Assembly: GCA_946886975.1 (NCBI GenBank)
Contig: CAMPJV010000162.1
Coordinates: forward strand, 1-6,184
DNA from: an uncultured Taibaiella sp.
GTDB taxonomy: Bacteria; Bacteroidota; Bacteroidia; Chitinophagales; Chitinophagaceae
Length of the DNA stretch: 6,184 bases
Direction of reading: 5' to 3'
Shown here: piece by piece, positions 1 through 5,946 of the stretch
Layout of the letters: every line of letters begins with the position of its first letter
Position numbering within the stretch: the first letter of the stretch is position 1
Program-made: the position numbers and the translations under genes
Notes under the pieces: generated by a model
The model's input: only the letters and a program-made list of their open reading frames with translations
What the model was told of the DNA's origin: nothing
The model's database searches: none

Positions 1-787
1 TTCCTACACCCTTGTCACACAAAACGACAGACGTGGCACAGGCCACGCCATCTGGCTCACGCGGGATGCTGTAAAGGAGGACGAAGTAATGATAGTTCTT
101 GGTGATACCGTGTGCGACTACAACGTCACGGAAATAATGAAGAGCAAAGTGTCTCAGATAGGTGTCAGAAAAGTAGACGACCCACGGAGTTTCGGGGTGG
201 CTGAAATGGATGAACACGATAAAGTGCTGAAGGTCGTCGAGAAGCCACTCATCCCTAAGTCAAATATGGCAATGGTAGGCGTCTACTATATCAAAGAGAC
301 AAAGGCCATGTACGACGCCCTGGACGCGCACCTTTCTAACCGGACTGATAATGATGGCGAGTACCATCTAACCAACGGACTCCAGGCAATGATGGAGAAG
401 GGTATTCAGTTCCAGGCTTTCCGCGTAAACAATTGGTTCGACTGCGGCAAGAAGGAAACCCTCCTCTCCACCAATGCCATACTTCTCAAGCAGATCAGCG
501 AAGACGCCGGTAAGGAACTATCAAATGCCTTTAATAACACAGTGATCATTCCTCCCGTAAGCATTGCCGAAGGCTGCCAGATCAATAACTCTATTATTGG
601 CCCCAATGTCACTATTGGCGAGCATACTACCATAGATTCTTCAATCATTAAAGACTCCATCATTGGTTCCTTTGCCGAATTGAAGGAGGTAGTTCTTCAC
701 TCTTCCATCATTGGCAACGACGCCTTTGTCCGCGGCCTTAGTCAGAGCCTTAACATTGGAGATAATACGGAGATAGATCTTGGCTAA
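1..787 (+). CDS. Sugar-phosphate nucleotidyltransferase with hexapeptide-repeat tail (5' end outside window)
   Basis: The reading frame is open from base 2, so the gene begins before the window; the ATG at 89 is internal, because the preceding codons already encode family sequence (a GTGHA motif, then the VLGDT strand with its metal-binding Asp at bases 104-106). About 261 residues are visible. By family length, roughly 70 N-terminal residues with the GxGxR nucleotide-binding signature are missing. Further NTP_transferase landmarks are VEKP, GEYHLT and WFDCGKKETLL. The last 80 or so residues are Ile/Val-rich hexapeptide repeats of a left-handed beta-helix (IGPNVTIGEHTTI). The family transfers NMP from an NTP to a sugar 1-phosphate in the cytoplasm, feeding surface polysaccharide or LPS synthesis. 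It resembles the glucose-1-phosphate thymidylyltransferases annotated in Bacteroidota, but base and sugar specificity cannot be read here. The next gene starts 46 bp downstream. Confidence 0.9.
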   Translation, partial: SYTLVTQNDRRGTGHAIWLTRDAVKEDEVMIVLGDTVCDYNVTEIMKSKVSQIGVRKVDDPRSFGVAEMDEHDKVLKVVEKPLIPKSNMAMVGVYYIKETKAMYDALDAHLSNRTDNDGEYHLTNGLQAMMEKGIQFQAFRVNNWFDCGKKETLLSTNAILLKQISEDAGKELSNAFNNTVIIPPVSIAEGCQINNSIIGPNVTIGEHTTIDSSIIKDSIIGSFAELKEVVLHSSIIGNDAFVRGLSQSLNIGDNTEIDLG

Positions 788-833
788 TCATACACTCATT
801 CGCTGTCGCAGGCTTATTTATTAAATCACACTC

Positions 834-1814
834 ATGCTATTTGAAGGAAACTTCTCTTCAGACAAGACTTCATTTGATAACCGCATTACCAGGCTCTTCG
901 GAATAAGCTATCCCCTCGTGCAGGCGGGAATGATCTGGGCCTCCGGCTGGCGGCTTGCCTCCGCAGTAAGTAATGCAGGTGGCCTCGGTATCATAGGCGC
1001 CGGCAGCATGTATCCTGAAATATTAAGAGAACATATTCAGAAGTGCAAAAAGGCTACAAACAAGCCTTTCGGAGTTAACCTCCCGCTCCTTTATCCCGAT
1101 ATCGACAAGCACGTCGCAGTCATCCTCGAAGAAGAAGTACCTATAGTGTTCACCTCCGCCGGCAATCCAAAGACCTGGACAAGCACCTTCAAGGATGAGG
1201 GAATGAAGGTTGTCCATGTCGTATCGAGCGCCAAATTTGCAAGGAAAAGCGAAGATGCCGGGGTAGACGCAGTTGTTGCAGAGGGTTTCGAAGCTGGCGG
1301 TCACAATGGCCGGGAAGAGACAACCACATTATGTCTGATTCCCCTCGTAAGAGAGGCAATATCTATTCCCCTCATCGCAGCAGGTGGCATAGCTACCGGA
1401 CGCGCCATGTACGCCATGATGGCCCTTGGTGCGGAAGCTGTCCAGATGGGTAGCCGCTTTGTCTGCAGCCCGGAGGCCTCCAGTCATATGGCTTTCAAAG
1501 AGGCAGTGGTAACCGCCAACGAGGGTGATACCATACTCACGATGAAGAAGCTCACGCCTGTTCGTCTGATAAAAAATCAGTTCTATAAGCAAGTCCAGGA
1601 GGCCGAAGACAAGTGTTCTTCCGTTGATGAACTGACCGACCTCCTTGGTCGTGCCCGTGCTAAAAAGGGCATGTTCGAGGGCGACCTCAACGAAGGCGAA
1701 CTGGAAATAGGGCAGATCAGCGCATTTATAAAGGATATTAAACCTGCTTCTGATATAGTCGCTGAGGTTTGGGATGAGTTCCGCCATGCTGCCTCCAGCC
1801 CTTTTCGGTATTGA
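834..1814 (+). CDS. Nitronate monooxygenase / FabK-like FMN-dependent enzyme
   Basis: A 326-residue TIM-barrel flavoenzyme of the NMO (2-nitropropane dioxygenase) family, full length. Visible landmarks: the N-terminal YPLVQAGM strand (26-33), SNAGGLGIIG (46-55), the FMN/active-site loop EGFEAGGHNG (150-159) with His157 at the position of the catalytic His of FabK, and the FMN phosphate-binding part IPLIAAGGIATGR (178-190) followed by ALGAEAVQMGSRF (197-209). The family oxidises nitronates with O2. Close relatives named FabK are enoyl-ACP reductases, and sequence alone does not separate the two roles. ATG 834 gives about 16 residues ahead of the usual start region (NRITRLFGI), and no later in-frame ATG, GTG or TTG fits, so I keep it. 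No Shine-Dalgarno is seen. It may be cotranscribed with the upstream gene, as no promoter is visible in the 46-bp gap. Confidence 0.9.
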   Translation: MLFEGNFSSDKTSFDNRITRLFGISYPLVQAGMIWASGWRLASAVSNAGGLGIIGAGSMYPEILREHIQKCKKATNKPFGVNLPLLYPDIDKHVAVILEEEVPIVFTSAGNPKTWTSTFKDEGMKVVHVVSSAKFARKSEDAGVDAVVAEGFEAGGHNGREETTTLCLIPLVREAISIPLIAAGGIATGRAMYAMMALGAEAVQMGSRFVCSPEASSHMAFKEAVVTANEGDTILTMKKLTPVRLIKNQFYKQVQEAEDKCSSVDELTDLLGRARAKKGMFEGDLNEGELEIGQISAFIKDIKPASDIVAEVWDEFRHAASSPFRY

Positions 1815-1846
1815 TACACTTGAGATAAATAGCTACCATGAGGTCG

Positions 1847-1865
1847 CTGGGTAGAATTATCCCAG
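1847..1865 (+). other. Possible 3'-end hairpin after the flavoenzyme gene
   Basis: CTGGG (1847-1851) and CCCAG (1861-1865) are perfectly complementary across a 9-nt loop. If T1860 is bulged, TA/TA extends the stem to 7 bp with a GAAT loop. It sits about 32 nt after the upstream stop codon, where a transcript end would be reasonable. There is no U-run, so it is not a canonical intrinsic terminator. It overlaps the first unit of the 11-bp array, and the C in that unit that departs from consensus is part of the stem. Confidence 0.3.
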
Positions 1866-1922
1866 GCTTATCCTAGACTTATCCTAGGCTTATCGTAGGC
1901 TTTCCCTAGACTTTACTACGGA
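1857..1922. repeat. Tandem array of an 11-bp unit, consensus TTATCCTAGGC
   Basis: Five contiguous 11-bp units occupy 1857-1911: TTATCCCAGGC, TTATCCTAGAC, TTATCCTAGGC, TTATCGTAGGC and TTTCCCTAGAC. They carry 1, 1, 0, 1 and 3 differences from consensus. The next 11 bases (1912-1922, TTTACTACGGA) look like a strongly decayed sixth unit. The core CCTAGG is palindromic, and neighbouring units can pair as TAGG-CTTAT-CCTA, a 4-bp stem with a 5-nt loop. The unit length is not a multiple of three and the frames are interrupted, so it does not encode a protein repeat. It has no long unique spacers, so it is not CRISPR. Its role is unknown. An 11-bp period is close to one helical turn, which would place a bound protein on one face of the DNA, but that is speculative. 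Confidence 0.85.
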
Positions 1923-2049
1923 TCTTCCCCGGAGCTTCACCGCTCTAGGCATTAGGCTCCTCACCCGTTTCTCCATGCTTCCACTACCAATGCACTGATC
2001 CTCCGCCACTTCAGCTCGCCCAATGGAGGCTAAGGCTACTCTTTTTCAT

Positions 2050-2057
2050 TACTTTTG
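2050..2057 (+). promoter_or_regulatory. Bacteroidota-type -7 promoter element upstream of the DinB/BstA gene
   Basis: TACTTTTG matches the Bacteroidota housekeeping -7 consensus TAnnTTTG exactly and lies in an AT-rich segment. Transcription would begin near 2063-2065, leaving a 5' UTR of about 20 nt before ATG 2084. No TTG of a -33 element is visible at the expected spacing, so the call rests on the -7 box and its position. The surrounding 11 bases, TTACTTTTGCG, nearly repeat in front of ychF. Confidence 0.6.
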
Positions 2058-2083
2058 CGTTACTTTATATTCTATTATATATT

Positions 2084-2623
2084 ATGGACGAGAGTCATGA
2101 ACAGTTGGCCTACCCTGTAGGCCGTTATGAACCTCCGGATAAATACCCCCCGGAAATGCAGACGGAGTGGATCGCCTCGATCGAAGCGCTCCCCAGATGG
2201 ATGGACCTCTGTATAGAAAATCTCGACGCTGAACAATTAGATACGCCTTATCGCCCCGGCGGATGGACCATCAACCAGGTCATCCATCACGTGGCCGATA
2301 GTCACATGAACGCCTACATCCGCCTGAAGCTTGCCCTCACTGAGGATAGTCCCGTCATCAAGCCCTACGACGAGAAGCTCTGGGCCGAACTGCCAGACGT
2401 CGAAACTGTTCCGGTTAATGTCTCCATTACCTTACTCCATGCACTCCACAGGCGCTGGGTGCAAATCCTGAGAAACATGAGCCCCGAGGATTGGGAGCGC
2501 ACCTATTTTCATCCCGAACACGAGAAATATGTCCCTTTGTGGGAAATGACGGACCTGTATGCCTGGCACGGTCGTCACCATATGGAGCAGATCAGGGGAC
2601 TCAGAAACCGGATGAACTGGTAA
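2084..2623 (+). CDS. DinB/YfiT-family metalloprotein, BstA-like (putative bacillithiol transferase)
   Basis: A 179-residue protein, full length for the YfiT/BstA branch of the DinB superfamily, a four-helix bundle with a divalent metal held by three histidines. The N-terminal YPVGRYEPP, the central DTPYRPGGWTINQVIHHVADSH and the C-terminal YAWHGRHHMEQI are signatures of this branch. Likely metal ligands are His69, His162 and His166, which match the family spacing (His67, His160, His164 in Bacillus subtilis YfiT, as I recall). Characterised relatives transfer bacillithiol to electrophiles such as halogenated compounds or epoxides in the cytoplasm. That activity here is inferred, and it presumes the host makes bacillithiol. 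ATG 2084 is preceded by an AT-rich leader with no Shine-Dalgarno and a Bacteroidota -7 box 27 bp upstream. The TAA is followed directly by an ATG that opens a mini-ORF leading to the next gene. Confidence 0.9.
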   Translation: MDESHEQLAYPVGRYEPPDKYPPEMQTEWIASIEALPRWMDLCIENLDAEQLDTPYRPGGWTINQVIHHVADSHMNAYIRLKLALTEDSPVIKPYDEKLWAELPDVETVPVNVSITLLHALHRRWVQILRNMSPEDWERTYFHPEHEKYVPLWEMTDLYAWHGRHHMEQIRGLRNRMNW

Positions 2624-2658
2624 ATGACAGACGGCAATAAATGACATTTGATTGGTGA
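2624..2658 (+). promoter_or_regulatory. Chain of two overlapping mini-ORFs bridging to the LTA-synthase-like gene
   Basis: Immediately after the DinB stop (TAA 2621-2623), ATG 2624 opens MTDGNK, ending at TGA 2642-2644. That stop overlaps ATG 2641 (ATGA), which opens MTFDW, ending at TGA 2656-2658. That stop overlaps GTG 2655 (GTGA), a possible start of the next gene. Each stop is therefore within one base of, or overlaps, the next start, an arrangement suited to termination-reinitiation. No Shine-Dalgarno or promoter is visible here. The chain is read directly from the sequence; that it passes ribosomes along is inference and could be coincidence over so few codons. Confidence 0.35.
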
Positions 2659-4592
2659 AGAAAGCGCTACTGCAGCCGTTAATCAGGTTGTTCTTTCAGG
2701 TACTCTTGCTGCTCGTCTGCTACTTTATCAGCCGCAGCATCTTTACCTTGATCAACCTCGAAAAGTTCGACGGCCTTACAATCCCGGAGTTCTTCCGTCT
2801 GTCTTTCTTTGCTCTGCGCTACGATCTCTCCGCCATAGTCTCCATCAATGGACTCTACTTCACACTCCTCCTGTTGCCCTTGCCAATATGGAGGTTTCCC
2901 GTGTGGGATAAGTTCCTCCAGTGGCTTTTCGTCGTCACCAATGCCATCGCCTTCGCTTTCGAAATAAGTGACTGGGCATATTTCCCCTTCATACTCAAGA
3001 GGTCCACCATAGACGTGCTGGATATGATCAGCCGAAAGGGCGACTTTCTTTCATTGCTGCCTCATTTCCTCGTCACCTATTGGTACGCCCCTCTCGGATT
3101 CGCCCTGCTGGTTTTCGGCTTCTACAAGCTCAATAAATGGATCTGTAGAAAGACGCCTTTATCCGCTCACCCTGGTACCAGATTGACCTGGGGCATTGGG
3201 ATCGGGAAAGCCGTATTGCTCATCCTCGTTTTGGGCGTTTCAGTAGTCATAATGAGAGGTGGCCTGCAGCTAGTCCCTATCGGCAATGGCAATGCACTCC
3301 AGGTAGCAGACAACAAGTTTGTTCCCATAGTCCTGAATACGCCTTTTAGCATGATGCACAGCTACTCCGGCCAGATGGAGGAGCTCACACTATTCCCGCC
3401 ATCAGAGTTAAAGAAGTATTTCAATCCCATAAAAGACTATTCAGGTAAGCCCTTTCAGCAGAAGAACGTGGTATTCATCATCCTCGAGGGTTTTTCTAAA
3501 GAGTACACAGGCCTCGGTGGCCGCACCAGCTACACTCCTTTCCTCGACAGTCTCATGGGCCATTCGTTCGTATGCGCAAATGCTTACGCAAACGCCCTCC
3601 AGTCTGCTAAAGGAATTCCTGCCATCCTTTCCGGCGTCCCTTCGCTTATGGATGAGCCCATCACCACTTCAGCATACGGCACCAACAAGCTCACTTCTCT
3701 GCCAGCCCTGCTCCGTGACAAAGGCTACCAGACATCCTTCTACCATGGAGGCACCAATGGCACGATGGGCTTCGACATCTATGCCGCTAACGCAGGCTTC
3801 CAGCGCTACTACGGCCGCACTGAATACAACGACGAAAGCGATTACGACGGCAGCTGGGGCATCTGGGACGAGGCCTTTCTTCAATACTTCTCCAGGGGTT
3901 TGAATGAAACAAAGCAGCCCTTCATGTCGGCCGTTTTCACCCTCACCTCCCACGATCCGTTCGAGGTTCCCCAGAAGTATAAGAACATCCTCCCAAAAGG
4001 GAAGTTGGAAGTGGAGCAGACCATCGCCTATACAGACCTCTCGTTGAGAAAGTTCTTCCAGACCGCTTCCACTCAGCCCTGGTTCAATAACACTCTTTTC
4101 GTCCTCATGGCAGACCACTGCTCCCCCAGGACGGACGATAAGTACTATTCCTCCTTCAATATGGGCATGTTTGCCATCCCCATAATATTCTATGCCCCTG
4201 GCGACTTTACTTTGAAAGGACATTCAAGGGAGCTTGCCCAGCAAATAGATATCCTGCCCTCAGTGCTGGATTACCTGGGCTATAGTGAGAAGTTCTTTGG
4301 CTTTGGCAATAGCATCTTTAGAGAGGCAAACCCGCGCTACGTTGTTTATGAGCATTCCGGCAACAACTACTGGTTCATGAACGACCACCTGCTGGTAGCG
4401 AACAACGTCACCCCAAAGGCTCTGTACGATTTTAAAGCCGACAGTCTCTGCAGGAACAATATTCTGAAGTCCGGAAGGGTAGGTGCTGCAAAAGATGTGA
4501 TCCCATATTTCCAGGCCTTTATGCAGCTATATAGATACTCAGTGATACATAATAAGCTGACGATTTCTAATGATGGAGCAACAATTGAATAG
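2652..4592 (+). CDS. LTA synthase / phosphoglycerol transferase-like sulfatase-fold membrane enzyme
   Basis: A protein of about 646 residues with the LtaS layout: five predicted membrane helices (roughly 12-34, 60-80, 88-108, 132-157, 185-201), then a periplasm-facing sulfatase-fold domain (PF00884) from about 271. Catalytic candidates, numbered from TTG 2652, are Glu279 (ILEGFSKE), the nucleophile Ser318 in LQSAKGIPAILSG, His434 (TSHDPF) and Asp488-His489 (ADHC). FYHGGTNGTMGFD (363-375) and DYDGSWGIWDE (397-407) are typical of Bacteroidota members. Gram-positive LtaS uses Thr; Ser is the equivalent here. The family moves head groups such as glycerol phosphate from lipid donors. The acceptor in this organism is unknown, since Gram-negative Bacteroidota are not known for classical LTA. 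A TGA at 2649-2651 blocks any earlier start, so it must begin at TTG 2652 or GTG 2655. I give TTG as the outer limit; GTG fits the upstream mini-ORF overlap better. Confidence 0.88.
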   Translation: MVKKALLQPLIRLFFQVLLLLVCYFISRSIFTLINLEKFDGLTIPEFFRLSFFALRYDLSAIVSINGLYFTLLLLPLPIWRFPVWDKFLQWLFVVTNAIAFAFEISDWAYFPFILKRSTIDVLDMISRKGDFLSLLPHFLVTYWYAPLGFALLVFGFYKLNKWICRKTPLSAHPGTRLTWGIGIGKAVLLILVLGVSVVIMRGGLQLVPIGNGNALQVADNKFVPIVLNTPFSMMHSYSGQMEELTLFPPSELKKYFNPIKDYSGKPFQQKNVVFIILEGFSKEYTGLGGRTSYTPFLDSLMGHSFVCANAYANALQSAKGIPAILSGVPSLMDEPITTSAYGTNKLTSLPALLRDKGYQTSFYHGGTNGTMGFDIYAANAGFQRYYGRTEYNDESDYDGSWGIWDEAFLQYFSRGLNETKQPFMSAVFTLTSHDPFEVPQKYKNILPKGKLEVEQTIAYTDLSLRKFFQTASTQPWFNNTLFVLMADHCSPRTDDKYYSSFNMGMFAIPIIFYAPGDFTLKGHSRELAQQIDILPSVLDYLGYSEKFFGFGNSIFREANPRYVVYEHSGNNYWFMNDHLLVANNVTPKALYDFKADSLCRNNILKSGRVGAAKDVIPYFQAFMQLYRYSVIHNKLTISNDGATIE

Positions 4593-4616
4593 TTTACTCA
4601 ATCCGCCATATCTTTA
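4585..4616 (+). promoter_or_regulatory. Possible weak promoter before the four-helix membrane protein gene
   Basis: TATCTTTA (4609-4616) matches TAnnTTTG at five of six fixed positions, and a TTG (4585-4587) lies 21 bp upstream, the spacing expected for a Bacteroidota -33 element. Transcription would begin near 4622-4624, about 12 nt before ATG 4636. The TTG falls inside the last codons of the preceding gene. The 43-bp gap equally allows cotranscription from upstream, so this may be a secondary promoter or chance. Confidence 0.35.
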
Positions 4617-4635
4617 GTGCACAAAATTCCGGTTT

Positions 4636-5109
4636 ATGAATCAGGGCCTCTTACATCTACACAATTTTATGCGTTGGGTCGTGCTGATTATGGCACTGCT
4701 CACATTGGTCCGCAGCTTCAGCGGAATGAATAGCCGGACTGCATTTGGCCCCGGCATGCGTAAGACAGCCCTTTTCCTGATGATCAGTGTAGATGTGCAG
4801 TTGCTGATAGGCCTCGCGTTATATTTTATGAATGGCTGGTTGCAGCGTTTGTCCGCTGGCGCAGAGGTAATGAAGGATCCTGTGCAAAGGTTCTTCACTG
4901 TGGAACACACCCTTGGTATGCTCATTGGTCTCATATTGATCCACGTAGGCTACAGCGCCAGCAAAAAGGACGTTCCTGATGCCACTAAGTTTAAAAGACT
5001 GTTTTGGTACACACTCATCGCTTTGGTCGTAATACTGATAAGTATTCCCTGGCCTTTCCGTGAGCTTTTAGGCCGTCCCTGGTTCCCCGGCATGCCTGTT
5101 AGTTCATGA
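4636..5109 (+). CDS. Small four-helix membrane protein with conserved-looking histidines, function unknown
   Basis: A 157-residue protein with four predicted membrane helices, roughly 11-29, 44-65, 91-108 and 122-140. Histidines cluster near the membrane: His7 and His9 at the start of helix 1, His91 (VEHT) and His103 (LIHVG) in helix 3. Similar Bacteroidota proteins, sometimes labelled cytochrome b-like, share the N-terminal LHLHNFMRW, the DVQLLIGLALYF helix, RFFTVEH and the C-terminal IPWPFRELLGRPWF; I recall this family rather than a named domain. Paired histidines in helices could bind haem, but this is untested and no gene symbol is justified. ATG 4636 is the only sensible start, with no Shine-Dalgarno. 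Its TGA overlaps the ATG of the acyltransferase gene by four bases (ATGA, 5106-5109), so the two are probably translated together and may act on the same membrane process. Confidence 0.8.
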   Translation: MNQGLLHLHNFMRWVVLIMALLTLVRSFSGMNSRTAFGPGMRKTALFLMISVDVQLLIGLALYFMNGWLQRLSAGAEVMKDPVQRFFTVEHTLGMLIGLILIHVGYSASKKDVPDATKFKRLFWYTLIALVVILISIPWPFRELLGRPWFPGMPVSS

Positions 5110-5894
5110 TCAGGACTGTCCTTCAGCCTTTCTATACCCTCTTTGTCCTGCTCACTTTCCTGGTGAGCCTCTTTCTTGCGTTTCCTCTGTTCTTCATAGT
5201 TGGGATAAAGGACTCTGCCCAGGCCAGAAAGATCATCTGGACTATTGTTCATTATTGGGCAAAATATTGGCTGTTGCTCATAGGGATGCCCATGACCGTA
5301 AGAGGCGGCTTCCCCAAAGATCAGAAGTTCGTCATCGTAGCCAATCACATATCCTATCTCGACACCATCAATATCTACGCAGCCATACCTGAGTACTTCC
5401 GCACACTTGCTAAGAAGGAGATGGTAAAGATTCCCATATTCGGCTTCGTATATAAGCAGCTTGCGATTCTGGTGGACAGGAGCAGCAATGATAGCCGCGC
5501 TAAAAGCATGCGCCTCATGTGGCGGCAGCTCAGAACCGAGTGCCACATATCCATCTTCCCCGAGGGCGGCTTCAACGAAACAGGTGAGCCCATGACATCC
5601 TTCTATGATGGAGCATTCCGGCTTGCCATTAATGCCCAGGTCCCCCTTCTCCCGCTCCTCTTTCCGGACACAGTTCATAGGTGGCATTTCAGCGGTTGGT
5701 GGAGGCTCTGGCCAGGCAAGAACCGCGCCATCTTCCTGGATCCTATTTCCGTACAAGGGCTCACACTAAAAGATCTCCCTGCATTAAAGGAGCAAGTCCG
5801 CACCCTCATGGCCGCAAAGCTTTTAGAACTCAGCACAGGTCTTTCCAGCCATCCTGCCCGGCATTCCAGCGATCAATCCGGCCGAACAAGCTGA
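5106..5894 (+). CDS. 1-acyl-sn-glycerol-3-phosphate acyltransferase family protein (PlsC-like)
   Basis: A 262-residue acyltransferase (PF01553). An N-terminal membrane helix (about 8-33) is followed by the four family blocks: the catalytic HX4D motif as NHISYLD (His81, Asp86), block II around VKIPIFG and ILVDRS (107-126), block [13 protein letters not shown] (151-160) and block [10 protein letters not shown] (179-186). Such enzymes acylate lysophosphatidate, or related lyso-lipids, at the inner face of the cytoplasmic membrane to make phosphatidate. The exact acceptor is not readable, and genomes often carry several paralogues, some acting on ornithine or other lipids. The last 17 or so residues are a polar, Ser-rich tail that looks unconserved. 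Its ATG lies within the stop of the preceding membrane-protein gene (ATGA) and has no Shine-Dalgarno of its own, which argues for translational coupling. Confidence 0.88.
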   Translation: MIRTVLQPFYTLFVLLTFLVSLFLAFPLFFIVGIKDSAQARKIIWTIVHYWAKYWLLLIGMPMTVRGGFPKDQKFVIVANHISYLDTINIYAAIPEYFRTLAKKEMVKIPIFGFVYKQLAILVDRSSNDSRAKSMRLMWRQLRTECHISIFPEGGFNETGEPMTSFYDGAFRLAINAQVPLLPLLFPDTVHRWHFSGWWRLWPGKNRAIFLDPISVQGLTLKDLPALKEQVRTLMAAKLLELSTGLSSHPARHSSDQSGRTS

Positions 5895-5920
5895 GTGGAC
5901 GCCACATTACCACATTCCCT

Positions 5921-5928
5921 TACCTTTG
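5921..5928 (+). promoter_or_regulatory. Bacteroidota-type -7 promoter element upstream of ychF
   Basis: TACCTTTG matches TAnnTTTG exactly and ends 18 bp before ATG 5947, giving a short 5' UTR of about 10-13 nt. No clear -33 TTG is seen at the expected spacing. The box lies in the 52-bp gap after the acyltransferase gene and supports separate transcription of ychF. Its context, TTACCTTTGCG, differs by one base from the element before the DinB/BstA gene. Confidence 0.6.
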
Positions 5929-5946
5929 CGCAAATTTCAGAAGGGC

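Larger units (their letters stand above)
1815..2083. other. Gene-free region with tandem array and promoter
   Basis: This 269-bp gap is the only long stretch without a gene. From left to right it holds a possible small hairpin (1847-1865), a tandem array of 11-bp units (1857-1911, decaying after that), a pyrimidine-rich segment of about 110 bp (1923-2040) in which I see no gene, and an AT-rich promoter/5'-UTR segment (2041-2083). Open frames are very short: ATG 1838 gives 12 codons and ATG 1975 gives 7. The motif TAGGC recurs outside the array at 1946-1950 and 1953-1957, so the pyrimidine-rich part may contain decayed repeat units. That last point is an inference. Confidence 0.7.

Noticed and set aside
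89..91. ATG 89 as the start of the nucleotidyltransferase gene
   Set aside because: Codons from base 2 to 88 in the same frame encode the expected upstream part of the nucleotidyltransferase fold (GTGHA and on), so the true start is outside the window.
810..817. AGGCTTAT in the gap before the flavoenzyme gene, identical to the unit junction of the 11-bp array
   Set aside because: A single 8-base match without a second unit is weak. It could be chance, although it and the array flank the same gene.
838..846. TATTTG just after ATG 834 as a promoter -7 box
   Set aside because: It lacks the two-base spacer of TAnnTTTG and lies inside the coding region, with no alternative downstream start codon.
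1838..1876. Mini-ORF MRSLGRIIPGLS running into the 11-bp array
   Set aside because: Twelve codons with no ribosome-binding signal or promoter, and the stop lies inside the repeat. Nothing suggests a functional leader peptide.
1857..1922. CRISPR array
   Set aside because: Units are 11 bp and contiguous, with no unique spacers and no cas genes nearby.
3517..3903. Open frame of 128 codons on the + strand in another frame of the LTA-synthase-like gene
   Set aside because: Its translation is Ser/Thr/Pro/Ala-rich, as expected of an out-of-frame reading, and it sits entirely within the catalytic domain.
3669..4223. Open frame of 184 codons on the - strand inside the LTA-synthase-like gene
   Set aside because: It is fully antisense to the catalytic domain, where the + strand carries the ADHC and TSHDPF motifs. 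No domain or promoter supports it.
4950..5756. Long open frame (268 codons) on the - strand over the membrane-protein and plsC genes
   Set aside because: It lies antisense to two genes with clear family motifs, and its translation shows no recognisable domain. It is a by-product of codon use on the + strand.
5895..5917. GTGG-ACG-CCAC hairpin and a tandem CCACATT(A/C) pair after plsC
   Set aside because: A 4-bp stem with a 3-nt loop and no U-run is too weak for a terminator, and two 8-bp copies are too few to call a repeat element.
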